Shown piece after piece: positions 7,319-17,800 of a stretch of 64,000 nt of DNA. The translations under genes were made by a program, and so were the position numbers. The stretch comes from G051903925 sp051903925 (GTDB lineage Bacteria; Pseudomonadota; Alphaproteobacteria; Zavarziniales; Zavarziniaceae): positions 4,278,001 to 4,342,000 of the forward strand of contig NZ_CP173678.1 in the NCBI RefSeq assembly GCF_051903925.1, given 5' to 3'. Numbering within the stretch: position 1 is the first letter of the stretch; each line of letters begins with the position of its first letter. A model generated the notes under the pieces. It had not been told where the DNA came from. It saw only the letters and a list, made by a program, of their open reading frames with translations, and did not search any database.

Positions 7319-8788
7319 TCAGGCTCCGCGTGCCCTGGCAAACGCCAGGATCGCGTCGCAGTCCAGGTGTCGTTCCAGGTGGTCGGCCAGACAGTCCAGG
7401 GCGGCGTCGACGACGGCCTCGTAGTCCTGCACGGCGCGGGCTGCCCGGCCCAGGGCCTGGAGCTGTGCCGCACGGAACGCGTCGCCGGCAAACAGGCCGT
7501 GGACATAGGTGCCCGCCACCCGCCCGTCGGCGCTGATTGCACCATCGGGACCGGCGCTGAGATCCAGCAGCGGGCGCGCCGTGTCGGCTCCTGTCGTGCG
7601 GCCCATGTGCATCTCGTAGCCGCGCACCATTGTCCCGCTGACGCGGTGGCGGCCAGTCACCTCCACCAGGGTCTTTGTGCCGCCCATGACCGTCTCGACG
7701 TCGAGCAGGCCCAGCCCCTGCACCGTCTCCGGCGGTCCCTCGATCCCGTCGGGGTCGGCGATGGTCCGGCCCAGCATCTGGTAGCCGCCGCAGATCCCCA
7801 GCACCCGCCCGCCGCGCCGCCAATGGGCCAGAAGATCGATGTCCCAGCCTTGCGCGCGCAGGAAGCGCAGGTCGCCGATCGTCGACTTGCTGCCCGGCAG
7901 GATCACCAGGTCGGCATTGGCGGGCAGCACCTCGCCCGGCCGCACCATGACCAGGTCAACGCCCGGCTCCAGCCGCAGGGGGTCGAAATCGTCATGGTTG
8001 GCAATGCGCGACAGGACCGGCACCGCGATGCGCAGGGTCCCTTCCCCCGCCGCCTGGGGCCGCTCCAGCACCACGGCATCCTCGGCCGGAAGCGAGGCGG
8101 CGTCAGGCAGAAATGGCACCACCCCCAGCGCGGGCCAGCCGGTGCGCGCCGCGATATCGACCAGGGCCGTGTCGAACAGGCGGGGATCGCCGCGAAAGCG
8201 GTTGATGACGAAGCCCTTGATCCGCGCCGCCTCCGCCGGTGGCAGCAGGACCTGCGTGCCGACGATGGCCGCGATCACGCCGCCACGGTCGATGTCGCCG
8301 ACCAGGATCACCGGCACGTCGGCAGCTTCCGCAAAGCCCATGTTGGCAATGTCGTGGCTGCGCAGGTTGATCTCGCTGGCCGACCCTGCGCCTTCGACCA
8401 CCACCAGGTCCGCCTGGGCACACAGGTGCGCGAAACTCTCCAGGACCGGGGCCATCAGCTTCGGCTTCTCGCCCTGGAAAGCGCGGGCCTTGAACGTGCC
8501 GACGCGCCGCCCCTGAACGATCACCTGGGCGCCGACGTCCGTCTCCGGCTTCAGCAGGACGGGGTTCATGTGGACGGAGAGCGGCACCCGGCAGGCCCGC
8601 GCCTGCAGCGCCTGGGCCCGCCCGATCTCGCCCCCATCGGCGGTGACGGCGGCATTGTTGGACATATTCTGCGGCTTGAAGGGCCGCACAGCCAGACCGC
8701 GGCGGACAAAGACCCGGCACAGGCCGGCGACGATCAGCGACTTGCCGACGTCCGACCCCGTCCCCTGCACCATGATTGCCGGGGTCAT
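7319..8788 (-). CDS. cobQ: Cobyric acid synthase CobQ
   Basis: A 489-residue protein of normal family length. CobQ amidates four carboxyl side chains (b, d, e, g) of adenosylcobyrinic acid a,c-diamide using ATP and glutamine. The N-terminal dethiobiotin-synthase-like domain has a modified P-loop VQGTGSDVGKSLIVAGLCR, then FKPQNMSNNAAVT, VVEGAGSASEINL and NRFRGD. The C-terminal class I glutamine amidotransferase-like domain carries nucleophile Cys333 in GICGGYQ and a His in GTYVHGLF. ATG 8788 (MTPAIMVQG) is chosen over an upstream start at 8812, since the P-loop follows at once and the extra residues fall in a repeat. It is last in the minus-strand cob block, separated from cobO by a 124-bp gap filled by a dispersed repeat. 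Confidence 0.96.
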   Translation of the reverse strand: MTPAIMVQGTGSDVGKSLIVAGLCRVFVRRGLAVRPFKPQNMSNNAAVTADGGEIGRAQALQARACRVPLSVHMNPVLLKPETDVGAQVIVQGRRVGTFKARAFQGEKPKLMAPVLESFAHLCAQADLVVVEGAGSASEINLRSHDIANMGFAEAADVPVILVGDIDRGGVIAAIVGTQVLLPPAEAARIKGFVINRFRGDPRLFDTALVDIAARTGWPALGVVPFLPDAASLPAEDAVVLERPQAAGEGTLRIAVPVLSRIANHDDFDPLRLEPGVDLVMVRPGEVLPANADLVILPGSKSTIGDLRFLRAQGWDIDLLAHWRRGGRVLGICGGYQMLGRTIADPDGIEGPPETVQGLGLLDVETVMGGTKTLVEVTGRHRVSGTMVRGYEMHMGRTTGADTARPLLDLSAGPDGAISADGRVAGTYVHGLFAGDAFRAAQLQALGRAARAVQDYEAVVDAALDCLADHLERHLDCDAILAFARARGA

Positions 8789-8811
8789 GGCATGACCGCG
8801 CACACAACACA

Positions 8812-8896
8812 CCGCTCATCCCCGCGCAGGCGGGGATCCAGGGGCCGCAAGCGCAGCGCCTGTTGCTCTGGATCCCCGCCTTCGCGGGGATGAGCG
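8812..8896. repeat. Intergenic palindromic repeat between cobO and cobQ
   Basis: A large inverted repeat. CCGCTCATCCCCGCG... at 8812-8840 pairs with ...CGCGGGGATGAGCGG at 8868-8896, and each arm has an internal CCCCGC/GCGGGG hairpin next to GGATCC. It resembles the 'CATTCCCGCGAAAGCGGGAATCC' class of small dispersed repeats common in Proteobacteria. In the cob transcript it would fold into a strong structure between two cistrons. Confidence 0.85.
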
Positions 8897-8912
8897 GGAG
8901 GAGAGGACACGC

Positions 8913-9536
8913 TCAGAACTCGATGCCGGGTTGGGCCTTCACGCCGCTGCGGAAGGGGTGCTTGACCATCTCCATCTCGGTCACCAGGTCGGCCGCCTCG
9001 ATCATCTCAGGCGCCGCATTGCGGCCGGTGACGATGACGTGCTTGGCCGGATCGCGCGTGGTGAGCACCTCCAACACCTCGTCCAGCGGCAAGTAGTCAT
9101 AGCGCAGCACGACGTTCAGCTCGTCGCACAGGACCATGTTGACCGCAGGGTCGGCGATCAGGCGCTTGACCTCCTCCCACGCGGCGCGGGCCAGTTCGAT
9201 GTCGCGGGCGCGGTTCTGCGTGTTCCAGGTGAACCCCTCGCCCATCGCCTTCATCGTGACCTGCTCGGGAAAGGCGTCGAAGACCGCCTTCTCCCCCGTC
9301 GTCATGGCGCCCTTCACGAACTGGACGATGCCGACGCGCTGGCCGTGGCCGATGGCGCGGCAGACCATGCCAAGCGCCGCCGTCGTCTTGCCCTTACCCT
9401 TGCCGGTATGGACGATCAGCAGGCCCTTCTCGATTGTCTTGGCCGCCATGATGCGGTCGCGCACGGCCTGCTTCTTGCGCATCTTCTCGGCATGGCGCGC
9501 GTTCAGCTCGTCGTCCGTTTCCAGCCCCGTGGTCAT
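8913..9536 (-). CDS. cobO: Cob(I)yrinic acid a,c-diamide adenosyltransferase CobO
   Basis: A 207-residue CobA/CobO-type corrinoid adenosyltransferase. It attaches the 5'-deoxyadenosyl group to reduced cobalt. The P-loop HTGKGKGKTTAALGM lies near residue 44-58, followed by VQFVKGAMTTGE, FTWNTQNRARD, VLCDELNVVLRYDYL and VIVTGRNAAPEMIEAADLVTEM, all typical. The start at ATG 9536 overlaps the cobN stop in an ATGA junction, which shows translational coupling; an upstream start at 9602 would extend deep into cobN. It follows CobN in both gene order and the aerobic pathway. Confidence 0.96.
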   Translation of the reverse strand: MTTGLETDDELNARHAEKMRKKQAVRDRIMAAKTIEKGLLIVHTGKGKGKTTAALGMVCRAIGHGQRVGIVQFVKGAMTTGEKAVFDAFPEQVTMKAMGEGFTWNTQNRARDIELARAAWEEVKRLIADPAVNMVLCDELNVVLRYDYLPLDEVLEVLTTRDPAKHVIVTGRNAAPEMIEAADLVTEMEMVKHPFRSGVKAQPGIEF

Positions 9537-12500
9537 GCTCGCTCCTCCTTGACGCTCAGGCGAGCCAGAAGCTCGCCGGCGCTGTTGCTGCGGGGCCGCC
9601 ACAGGCCGCGCTGCACCGCCTCGTCCAGGCGGGCGGCGATGTCGGCCAGGGCATGGGGATTGGTCTGCGCCAGGAAGGCACGCACCGCCTCATCCTCAAG
9701 ATAGGCGGCATGGACCAGGTCGAAATGATGGTTGGCGACCGCCCCCGTCGTCGCCGCAAAGGCGAACAGGTAATCGACGGATGCCGCCATCTCGAACGCG
9801 CCCTTGTAGCCGTGGCGCATGACGCCCTCCAGCCACTTGGGGTTGACCATGCGGGCGCGCACGACGCGACCGATTTCCGCCTCCAGCGTGCGGATCACCG
9901 GGCGCTCGGGCCTGGAATGGTCGTTGTGATAGATCGCGGGCCGCGTCCCCGTCAGTGCGGTCGCCGCGGCGGCCAGCCCGCCCTCGAACTGGTAGTAGTC
10001 GTCGGAATCGAGCAGGTCGTGCTCGCGATTGTCCTGGTTCTGGACGATGGCGTCGACGGCGCCCAAGCGCGCCTCAAGCCCGGCGCGATCGGCCTCCCCC
10101 TCCCGCCCCTGGCCATAGGCGTATGCGCCCCATGTCAGGAACGCCTCGGCCAGGTCGCCCTGGGTCTGCCAGATGCGCTCGTCGATCAGGGCCTGCAGGC
10201 CAGCGCCATAGGCACCGGGCTTCGCGCCATAGACCCGCGCACCATCCCGGCCCGCCAGGGGGTTGTCCGCCGCATCCTCGTCCAGCGCCATCACGGCGCG
10301 TGCCGCCGAGTCGAGCAGGTTGATCTGGTCGGGAAAGGCATCGCGGAAGAAGCCGGATATGCGGATCGTCACGTCCACCCGCGGTCGCCCCAGTTCGACC
10401 AGGGGCAGGACCTCGAACCCGGTCACGCGGCCCGTTCCCCAGTCCCAGGTCGGCCGTACGCCCATCAGGGCCAGCGCTTGCGCAATGTCGTCGCCGCCGG
10501 TGCGCATGTTGGCGGTGCCCCAGGCCGACAGGGCGATGGCGCGGGGATAGGCGCCCTCGCGCTGGAAATGCTCGTCGACCAGCAATTGCGCCGACGCCCA
10601 GCCCAGCGCCCAGGCGGTGGGCGTGGGCACGGCGCGGGTATCGACCGAATAGAAGTTGCGCCCCGTGGGCAGCACCTCTGGCCGTCCCCGCGTCGGCGCG
10701 CCCGACGCCCCCGGCGCCACGAAGCGCCCGGCCAACCCCGCCAGCAGGCCCGCCCGTTCCGCGCCGCCACAGCGGTCGACGCGCGGACCCAAGTCACCCG
10801 CAATGCCTGCCAACACCGCGGCCGTCGCGGTCCAGGCCGGATCCGCCCCAACCGTGCCCTCGACAAGGCGGGCAGCCAGCAGTTCCAGCCGCTCCACCGT
10901 ATCGCCCGCACTGCGCCAGGGATCGTCGGTCACGCCGGCCAGCGCCGCCGGCCGGGTACCGGTCCAGCCCGCGGCCATCGGACAATCCAGGGGGTCGAAC
11001 CCGGCAAATCCCAGGTCCGCAGCCAAGGCCCGGATCAGCGACGCATCGGCCCCCTGCCCGGTCCGGCGCGGCAGGCGGGCCAGCGCCACCAGAAGGTCCG
11101 TCCGCTGCCGCCCCGCCGGACTCTGCGTGAAGACGTGCAGGCCGTCGCGGATCTGCATTTCCTTTAGGTCGCAGAGATAGGCGTCCAGCCGCGCCAGGTC
11201 GGTCTCGGCATCGCCGCTGTCCAGCCCGCCATCGACGTCCAGCCCCTGCCCCCGCGCCAGGTCCAGGATCTCGACCCTCAGGCGCTCCAGCCGGCGCGGG
11301 TCCATGCCGGCCGCCAGGTAGTATTCGTCCACCAGCGCCTCCAGCGCGCGCAGGGGACCATAGGATTCGGCCCGCGTCAGCGGCGGCGTCAGGTGGTCGA
11401 CGATTGCCGCACCGATGCGGCGCTTGGCCTGCGTCCCCTCCCCCGGATCGTTGACGATGAAGGGATAAAGCTGCGGCAGCGGCCCCAGCACCGCTTCCGG
11501 CCAGCAGGCGGCGGACAAAGCCAGCGCCTTGCCCGGCAGCCATTCGACATTGCCGTGCTTGCCCACATGAACGATCGCCTGCGCCCCGAACACCTGCCGC
11601 AGCCAGGCATAGAAGGCGACATAGCCATGCGGCGGGACCAAAGCCGGATCGTGATAGGTCGCCTTGGGGTCAATGTTGTAGCCGCGCGCCGGCTGCACCC
11701 CGACCACGACATGGCCCAGGACATGGATCCCCAGGCGAAAGCCCTGCACCGCCGGGTCGAAGAACGGATCCTGCTCCGGCGTGCCCCAACGCGCGGCCAG
11801 CGCCTCCCGCAGCGCCTGGGGCAGGCCCGCAAGGGTCCTGGCATAGTCGGCCAGCGGCAGGACCTGTCCCCCCTGGCGCGGACCGGCGGCATTGGTGGGT
11901 CCCGCCAGCAGCTGCGCCACCAGCGCCGCCCCGTCGGCGGGCGCGCCATCCACCTGCCAGCCCTCGGCCGCCAGGGCCGCCAGGATGGCGGCTGTGCTGG
12001 CCGGTGTATCCAGGCCCACGCCATTGCCCAGGCGCGCATCCCGGTTGGGATAGTTGGCCAGCACCAGGGCGGCCCGCCGCTGCGCCGCCGGGGTCCGGCG
12101 CAAGTCAGCCCAGCCGGCCGCCAGTTGGGCGACGAAGGCGACCCGGTCCGGCCGCACGCGGGGTGCAACGACCGCAACCTCTGTCCGCGTATCGAAGCGG
12201 GCCTCCGCCTTGAAGGCGATGGCGCGGGTGACCAGGCGGCCATCAACCTCCGGCAGGGCGACGTTCATCGCCAGGTCGCGCGCCGACAGGCCGCGGGCAT
12301 CCGCCTCCCACGCCGCCTCGCCCGACGCGGCAAAGACGACCTGCAGCACCGGGCAGTCCGCCGCGTCCAGCACGCCCGGCGCATCGGTGCCCGGCGACGC
12401 GGTCGCGAAGCTGGTCGCGTTCAGGACGATGTCCGGGGCGGCCCGTCCCATCAGGTCGCGCAGCAGGCCTTGCGCGAACGGGTCCTTCAGGCTGCGCACA

Positions 12501-13216
12501 TGCAGCGCCAGGGGGTTCAGCCCGGCATCGCGCAGGCCCTGGACCAGGGCGTCCACCGCCTCTGTCGTGCCCGCCGACAGCAGCGCACGATAGAAGATCA
12601 CCCAGGCCACGGGGGCACCTTCGGCCCAGGTCGCCCGCACCTCCTCCAGCGTTGCCTCGGCCTGCGCCGGCAGGTACAGGCCGGCGTCCAGCACCGGCTG
12701 CGGTGCGCGCCACGCCTCTGCCGCAGGCCGGCCGATCAGGTCGGCGGCATGGAGCAGGAAGTTGCGCGCATTGGCGCGGCCCCCCTGGCGCAGGAAGGCC
12801 AGCATGCGCTCCGCAACCGCCACCGGCACGGTAGAGCCGGCGATCATGTCCGCCTCCAGCCCGTCATCGCCGGGGATCACCGCCAGCAGGATGCCCTGCT
12901 CCCGACAGGTCCGCGCAACCTCGGCCAGGCCATAGGACCAGTAGTTGCGCCCGCCCAGCAGGCGCAGGACCACCAGCCTGGCCTTCGCCACGACCTGCTC
13001 GACATAGAGATCGACCGAATAGGGGTGCTGCAGCTTCAGGAAATTGGCCAGCCGGATCGTCGGAAAGTCGGGCGGCAGGTCGGCCGCGGCGAATGCCAGG
13101 CAGGTCAGGTCCGAATCGGCCGCCGACAGCACGACGATGTCGCCCGGGCTCTGCCCCAGGTCGACCGCGGCACTGCCGTCGTCGATGGCACCCGCCTGGA
13201 CGGCCAGCAGGTGCAT
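9533..13216 (-). CDS. cobN: Aerobic cobaltochelatase large subunit CobN
   Basis: A 1,227-residue protein, within the usual CobN size. With CobS and CobT it inserts cobalt into hydrogenobyrinic acid a,c-diamide at the cost of ATP. Family hallmarks: LRLLGGRNYWSYGL near the N-terminus, VHVGKHGNVEWLPGKA (Lys553-His-Gly-Asn), FIVNDPGEGTQAKRR, MRTGGDDIAQALALMG and YHNDHSRPERPVIRTLEAEI. ATG 13216 is supported by the start of conserved sequence. The C-terminus is coupled to cobO by a 4-bp overlap. cobS, cobT and cobW are not in the window, so the chelatase partners must lie elsewhere. The corrin-specific context (cobO, cobQ, cobU) argues against a magnesium chelatase BchH/ChlH. Confidence 0.96.
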   Translation of the reverse strand: MHLLAVQAGAIDDGSAAVDLGQSPGDIVVLSAADSDLTCLAFAAADLPPDFPTIRLANFLKLQHPYSVDLYVEQVVAKARLVVLRLLGGRNYWSYGLAEVARTCREQGILLAVIPGDDGLEADMIAGSTVPVAVAERMLAFLRQGGRANARNFLLHAADLIGRPAAEAWRAPQPVLDAGLYLPAQAEATLEEVRATWAEGAPVAWVIFYRALLSAGTTEAVDALVQGLRDAGLNPLALHVRSLKDPFAQGLLRDLMGRAAPDIVLNATSFATASPGTDAPGVLDAADCPVLQVVFAASGEAAWEADARGLSARDLAMNVALPEVDGRLVTRAIAFKAEARFDTRTEVAVVAPRVRPDRVAFVAQLAAGWADLRRTPAAQRRAALVLANYPNRDARLGNGVGLDTPASTAAILAALAAEGWQVDGAPADGAALVAQLLAGPTNAAGPRQGGQVLPLADYARTLAGLPQALREALAARWGTPEQDPFFDPAVQGFRLGIHVLGHVVVGVQPARGYNIDPKATYHDPALVPPHGYVAFYAWLRQVFGAQAIVHVGKHGNVEWLPGKALALSAACWPEAVLGPLPQLYPFIVNDPGEGTQAKRRIGAAIVDHLTPPLTRAESYGPLRALEALVDEYYLAAGMDPRRLERLRVEILDLARGQGLDVDGGLDSGDAETDLARLDAYLCDLKEMQIRDGLHVFTQSPAGRQRTDLLVALARLPRRTGQGADASLIRALAADLGFAGFDPLDCPMAAGWTGTRPAALAGVTDDPWRSAGDTVERLELLAARLVEGTVGADPAWTATAAVLAGIAGDLGPRVDRCGGAERAGLLAGLAGRFVAPGASGAPTRGRPEVLPTGRNFYSVDTRAVPTPTAWALGWASAQLLVDEHFQREGAYPRAIALSAWGTANMRTGGDDIAQALALMGVRPTWDWGTGRVTGFEVLPLVELGRPRVDVTIRISGFFRDAFPDQINLLDSAARAVMALDEDAADNPLAGRDGARVYGAKPGAYGAGLQALIDERIWQTQGDLAEAFLTWGAYAYGQGREGEADRAGLEARLGAVDAIVQNQDNREHDLLDSDDYYQFEGGLAAAATALTGTRPAIYHNDHSRPERPVIRTLEAEIGRVVRARMVNPKWLEGVMRHGYKGAFEMAASVDYLFAFAATTGAVANHHFDLVHAAYLEDEAVRAFLAQTNPHALADIAARLDEAVQRGLWRPRSNSAGELLARLSVKEERA

Positions 13217-13252
13217 CAGGGGTGTCGCGGTCGGCTCATCACCCGCCCGTCT

Positions 13253-14260
13253 CTAGGCACCGGGTGGGACAGCGTCAAGCAGGGCCGCCTTCAGCCGGCG
13301 CTCCGCCGCCCCGCTGGGCGGCAGGCCGAAGCGCAGCCAGGTCGGCCAGTCGGTGAAGCGGCGCACGAAAACGTGCTGCGCTGCCAGGCGTTCGGCAATC
13401 GCATGCGCCTGTGGGTGCTCCGCCAGGCGATAGAGTGCGGTGCCGCCCACGATGCGCAGGCCCGTCGCCGCCAGAACGCGGTCAAGCCGCGCGGCCCCGG
13501 CCGCCAGCCGACGACGCGTCGCCGCCTGCCAGTCCGCATCGGACCAGGCGCGCGCGCCCACCTCCAGCGCCGGCCCCGCCACGGCCCAGGGTCCCAGCCG
13601 CTCGGTCGCCGCAGCCGCCACCGCCTGCGGCGCCAGCAGCGCCCCCAGGCGCAGGCCCGCCAGGCCATAGAACTTCCCGAACGAGCGCAGCACGACGAGG
13701 CCCGGGACACCGACGCAACGCCCCAGCGATTGCCCCTCGTCCAGGTCGGCAAAGGCCTCGTCCACGACCAGTACGCCGCCGGTCTCCGCCAGACTGCGGG
13801 CGGCAGCGGCCAGGGCGCCGGCAGCCAGCTGGCGACCATCGGGATTGTTAGGATTGGCCACCAGGACCAGGCGACCCTGGGCGACAGCACTGGCCAGGTC
13901 TGCCGCCACCGCCAGCGGCCGCCCCGCCGCGTGGAAGGCCTGGGCATAGCCGGAATAGCATGGCGCCAGCACCCGCGCGGGCAAATGGGGGAACAGGCCG
14001 GGCAGAAGGTGGATCAGCGCCTGCGACCCCGGCCCCAGGGCGATGCAGGCGGGATCGGGCACGCGGAACGCCTGCGCCGCCGCCTGCACGGTCGTGCCGA
14101 CCAGCACGCGGCCCGGCAGTCGCGTCCACGACGTCCGCGCGATGGCCCCCACCGGATAGGGCCAGGGATTGATTCCCGTGGACAGGTCCAGCCAGTCCCC
14201 GGCATCAGCCAAAATGACGTCCGGCAGGTCGCCGCCATGCTCCACCGTCGCTCCGCTCAC
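13253..14260 (-). CDS. cobC: Threonine-phosphate decarboxylase-like PLP enzyme CobC (Salmonella CobD family)
   Basis: A 335-residue class I/II aminotransferase-fold protein. It provides (or is thought to provide) the aminopropanol phosphate arm of cobalamin from L-threonine phosphate. Visible signatures: LDLSTGINPWPYP near residue 27, ALGPGSQALIHLLP, APCYSGYAQAF, VANPNNPDGR, LVVDEAFADLDE, and the PLP-lysine motif RSFGKFYGLAGLR with Lys196. The start is GTG 14260, which overlaps the cobU stop as GTGA. The reading frame is open much further upstream but without conservation. It is named after Pseudomonas denitrificans CobC; it is not the Salmonella phosphatase of the same symbol. It is followed 36 bp later by cobN. 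Confidence 0.92.
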   Translation of the reverse strand: MSGATVEHGGDLPDVILADAGDWLDLSTGINPWPYPVGAIARTSWTRLPGRVLVGTTVQAAAQAFRVPDPACIALGPGSQALIHLLPGLFPHLPARVLAPCYSGYAQAFHAAGRPLAVAADLASAVAQGRLVLVANPNNPDGRQLAAGALAAAARSLAETGGVLVVDEAFADLDEGQSLGRCVGVPGLVVLRSFGKFYGLAGLRLGALLAPQAVAAAATERLGPWAVAGPALEVGARAWSDADWQAATRRRLAAGAARLDRVLAATGLRIVGGTALYRLAEHPQAHAIAERLAAQHVFVRRFTDWPTWLRFGLPPSGAAERRLKAALLDAVPPGA

Positions 14261-14793
14261 GAGGCCGCCTTCAGGACCAGGGGCAGGCCCGCGACGACAA
14301 GCTCGACATGGTCGGCTGCCTGCGCGACCTGCTGGTTCAGGCGCCCCTGCGCGTCGCGAAAGGCCCGCCCCAGGGCATTGTCCGGTACCAGGCCGAAGCC
14401 CAGCTCGTTCGATACGAACAGGACCGCACCGGTGCGCGCCCGCGCCGCCGCCAGCGCGGCCGTCATCGCCGCCGGGACGTCGCGCTCCCGCTCCATCATG
14501 TTGGACAGCCACAGGGTCAGGCAGTCGACCAGCAGCGGCGGTTCGGGGTCCGCGGCAGCAATCGCCCCGGCCAGGTCCAGCGGCTCCTCGATCGTGGTCC
14601 AGCCGACGCCGCGCTCTGCCTGATGGTGGGCGATTCGGGTCGTCATCTCGCCGTCACGGGCTTCCGCCGTGGCCAGGTAGAGGCGCCGCGGGCCCATGCT
14701 CTCGGCCAGGATCTGCCCGCGCCGGCTCTTGCCCGACCGCGCACCGCCCAGCAACAGGACGATGGCGCCGGCTCCCGGTCGAACGTCAGCCAT
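14257..14793 (-). CDS. cobU: Bifunctional adenosylcobinamide kinase / guanylyltransferase CobU (CobP)
   Basis: 178 residues, normal for the family. It phosphorylates adenosylcobinamide and transfers GMP to give adenosylcobinamide-GDP. The P-loop GGARSGKS is at residues 16-23, followed by LYLATAEARDGEM, RIAHHQAERG (His region of the GMP-transfer site), VDCLTLWLSNMM, FVSNELGFGLVPDN and GRAFRDAQGRLNQQ. All catalytic segments are present. ATG 14793 lies only 8 bp after the CHAT gene stop and its own stop overlaps cobC. No promoter or cobalamin riboswitch fits between CHAT and cobU, so transcription must come from inside or upstream of the CHAT gene. Confidence 0.96.
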   Translation of the reverse strand: MADVRPGAGAIVLLLGGARSGKSRRGQILAESMGPRRLYLATAEARDGEMTTRIAHHQAERGVGWTTIEEPLDLAGAIAAADPEPPLLVDCLTLWLSNMMERERDVPAAMTAALAAARARTGAVLFVSNELGFGLVPDNALGRAFRDAQGRLNQQVAQAADHVELVVAGLPLVLKAAS

Positions 14794-14801
14794 GGTCGGG
14801 C

Positions 14802-17800
14802 TCAGCCGCCGACGGCACCGCCCGCATTGGTGCCGACGAACGAGAAGGCCGCCCAGAACAGCGGGTGCGACCAGTCGACGGGCAGGTCGGCGCCGGCCCG
14901 GGCCAGCAATTGGCGCTGGGATGCCGCCAGCGCCGCGGCATAGCCCTGGTCCATGTGCGATTCATAGGCCCGGAAGATGCCGGGGATCAGGGCGCCCGTC
15001 GACTCGTCCGGCACCGGCCAGTGCGACGCGACGGCCGAGCGGGCCCCGGCATAGAGGAACGAGCGCACCAGGCCCGACAGGCTCTCGCCCGAGGCTTCGC
15101 CATTGCCCGCCGCCGTATTGCAGGCCGACAGGACGACCAGGTCGGCATCAAGCTTCAGGTCCAGGATCTCGCCCGCGTCCAGCAGGATGTCGGCGGGCGA
15201 CGCAGCACCCCCCGGCGGCGTGCTGAGGACCAGCGACGGCTGGCGCCAGCAAGCCAGATCCTCCGCCAGCAGGCCATGGGTCGCGAAATAAACGACGCGG
15301 TACTGGTCCAGCGCCATCGACTTCAGCCGCGCCTTGGTGAAGTCCCCCTCCATGACCAGGTCGGTGCCGGCGCCGGGAACGACCTGGGCAATCGTCTCCA
15401 GTTCCGACTTGGTGCCTGGCAGGGCGGGCATCTGGCTCAGCACGTCGGCGTCGTCGCGGCACTCGCTGCTGCTCCTGCGCAGCATGCGGGCATCGCGGGT
15501 CATCGCCACCGACTGGGTCACCTGCCCGGGCACGAAGTCGCCGAAGCCGACCAGCGCCTTTGGCGCTGCCGACCGTCCGGCCTGTGTCCGCAGGCCGACA
15601 TAGGAGCGCAACGACGGCACCACGGACAGGGTATGCGACCGCGCCATGAAGGCGACCTGGCGATAGTCCAGGCCCTGGATCGGCGGGGGTGGTTCGGTCA
15701 CCAGGATCTGCAGCGGCACGACCAGCAGGTCCTTGGACGGGACCAGGGTCAGCCGCTCCCGACCCGCCAGGGCCGCCTCGCCGGGGCCGAACAGCGTCCG
15801 GTACAGGTCATGGGCGCTGGCCACGTCGAAGGGCGACAGGCTGCCGTCGCTGCCGATGTCGACGCCAGCCCGCAGGTTGCGGACCAGGTCGCGCACCTGT
15901 TCGCCGGAAATGGCGACGGGATAGGGTACGACTTCGTCGCTGGTCACGATCATGACCCAGCCATTGCTGACGCCCATGGTCAGCATCACCACGGCTTCGT
16001 CCCGCTGCAGCAGGCCGCGGACTTCGGCCGCGCGCACCGGCAGGTCGACCAGCTGCCCGTATTCCGGCGACGCGCTCTGGATCGCCTGCTCGATGTCGGC
16101 GGTTTCGGAATCCAGGGCCTGGATCTGCGCCCGCGTCGCATCGACCAGCGCGGCGTCCCGGAACTGGGGGTCGATCGCGACCAGGCGATTGAACTCCTGC
16201 TGCGCGGCATAGCGCTTCAGGTCGATATCCTGCTTCTGCCGGATCAGACCGCTCACCGCACGGTCGCCGCTCGACAGGCGCGCCGTCGCCAGCGCGATCG
16301 ACTTGGCGGTCACGCCCTCGCGCACCACCGAGAGGGTTTCCAGCATCTCGTCATGAAGGGCCACCGCGCGCTCCGGGTGGGCGTCGGCATCGGCCTTCAG
16401 CAGGGCAAGGTGGCCGGAAATGTCCTCCAGCTTCAGGCCCTGGTTGGTCCGGCGAACACCGTCCAGGGCCTCCCGCCCGATCTGCAGCGCCTCCGCCGTG
16501 CGCCCCTGGGCCGCGACGATGCGTGCCAGCGCCAGGCCGTTCAGGCCCTGCCGCCGCGAATCGCGGAACAGCAGGCGCCAGTCATCGGCCGCCTGTCGCC
16601 GCAGCGTCTCGGCCAGGGGCAGGTCGCCCTTGGATTCCTGGATGTCGGCTTCAAGCTCGACATAGCGCGGCGGCCACCATTCCGGCGTGTGCCCCTGCCC
16701 TTCCAGCAGGGACAGCGCGTCCTTCACCACGGCGTCCGCCTCGGCGACCTTGCCCTGCTTGAACAGCAGGGCCGCCTCCGCGTACTGGCTCTGCGCCAGT
16801 TCGACCTTCAGGGCGGCGACAGACGAACTGGTGGCGAGGCCCGGCGACGCCGTCGTGATCAGCCCGCCATAGTCGTCGCCGACACTTTCCTGCTCGCGCT
16901 CAGCCAGCAGGCGGCGGCGCATATCCGACGCCTGACGCGCCAGGTCGAGCGCGCGATCGCTCAGCTTCTGGTTGGCGGCGTGGAAACTGCGGTAGGACAG
17001 CAGGCGCGCCTGCTCGGTCGAGGCCGGCTGGTTGGCAAGCCAGCCCTCGCTGGCCTTGAACAGGGCCTCCGCGTCGTCGTATTCGCCCTGGTTGGACAGT
17101 TCCAGCGCCAGATGCATGGCGGCATCGGCGTTGCCGGGCACGTCGGTGCCCACCAGGCGCTGGTTGATGGCCAGCGCCTCGCGATAGGCGGCTTCCGCCG
17201 CCTCGAACCGGGTGACCGCGTCGTAATAGGCGCCCACCGTGAACAGGTTGTAATAGGCCTTGAGGTCGCCGGCGCCGAACGTGGCGGCCTGGGCCTGGGC
17301 GATCCGCGCCTCGATCCCGCCATCCTCGGCCCGGACCGCGCGCTGCTCGCCGCTGGCGACCAGGATCACGGTCTCCAGCGCGGGCTGGGACGCGGGGATG
17401 CCCTGCGCCAGGTAGAGGCGCCCGCGCGTCTCGACCGCGAACGCGATGGCCGGCCAGCCACCGCGCAGCAGCCGGCACTGCGCCACCGCCGCCTGCAACC
17501 CGCTCATCAGGGTCCGACGCTCGACCGGGTCGCACGTCATGCGGGGATCCAGGAACGTGCGTAAGGGGCCGCCCGTCACCTGGGCCTCCAGCGCCTCCAG
17601 CGAGCCGCCGACGCCGTTGGCGACGAAGACCCGACCGCTTGGCTGCTCCCAGTCGCCGCAGCGCACGACATAGGCCTCACTCGTGCCGTCCAGCAGGCCG
17701 TCGCCGGTCGTCTTCTGGCCGGTGCACGCCTCACCCGCCAGGTTGGCGCCCAGGACGATGCTGCCCTCGACCGTGTCCTTCTCGACGATCGCGCGGGTGA

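Noticed and set aside
13217..14801. Cobalamin riboswitch for the cob block
   Set aside because: The largest intergenic spaces here are 36 bp and 8 bp, too small for the element, and no B12-box-like sequence was noticed in the gap before cobO or cobQ either.
9653..17564. Long plus-strand frames opposite cobN, cobC, cobU and the CHAT gene
   Set aside because: Each lies fully over a clearly recognised minus-strand gene, is rich in Arg, Gln and His, and has no recognisable family.
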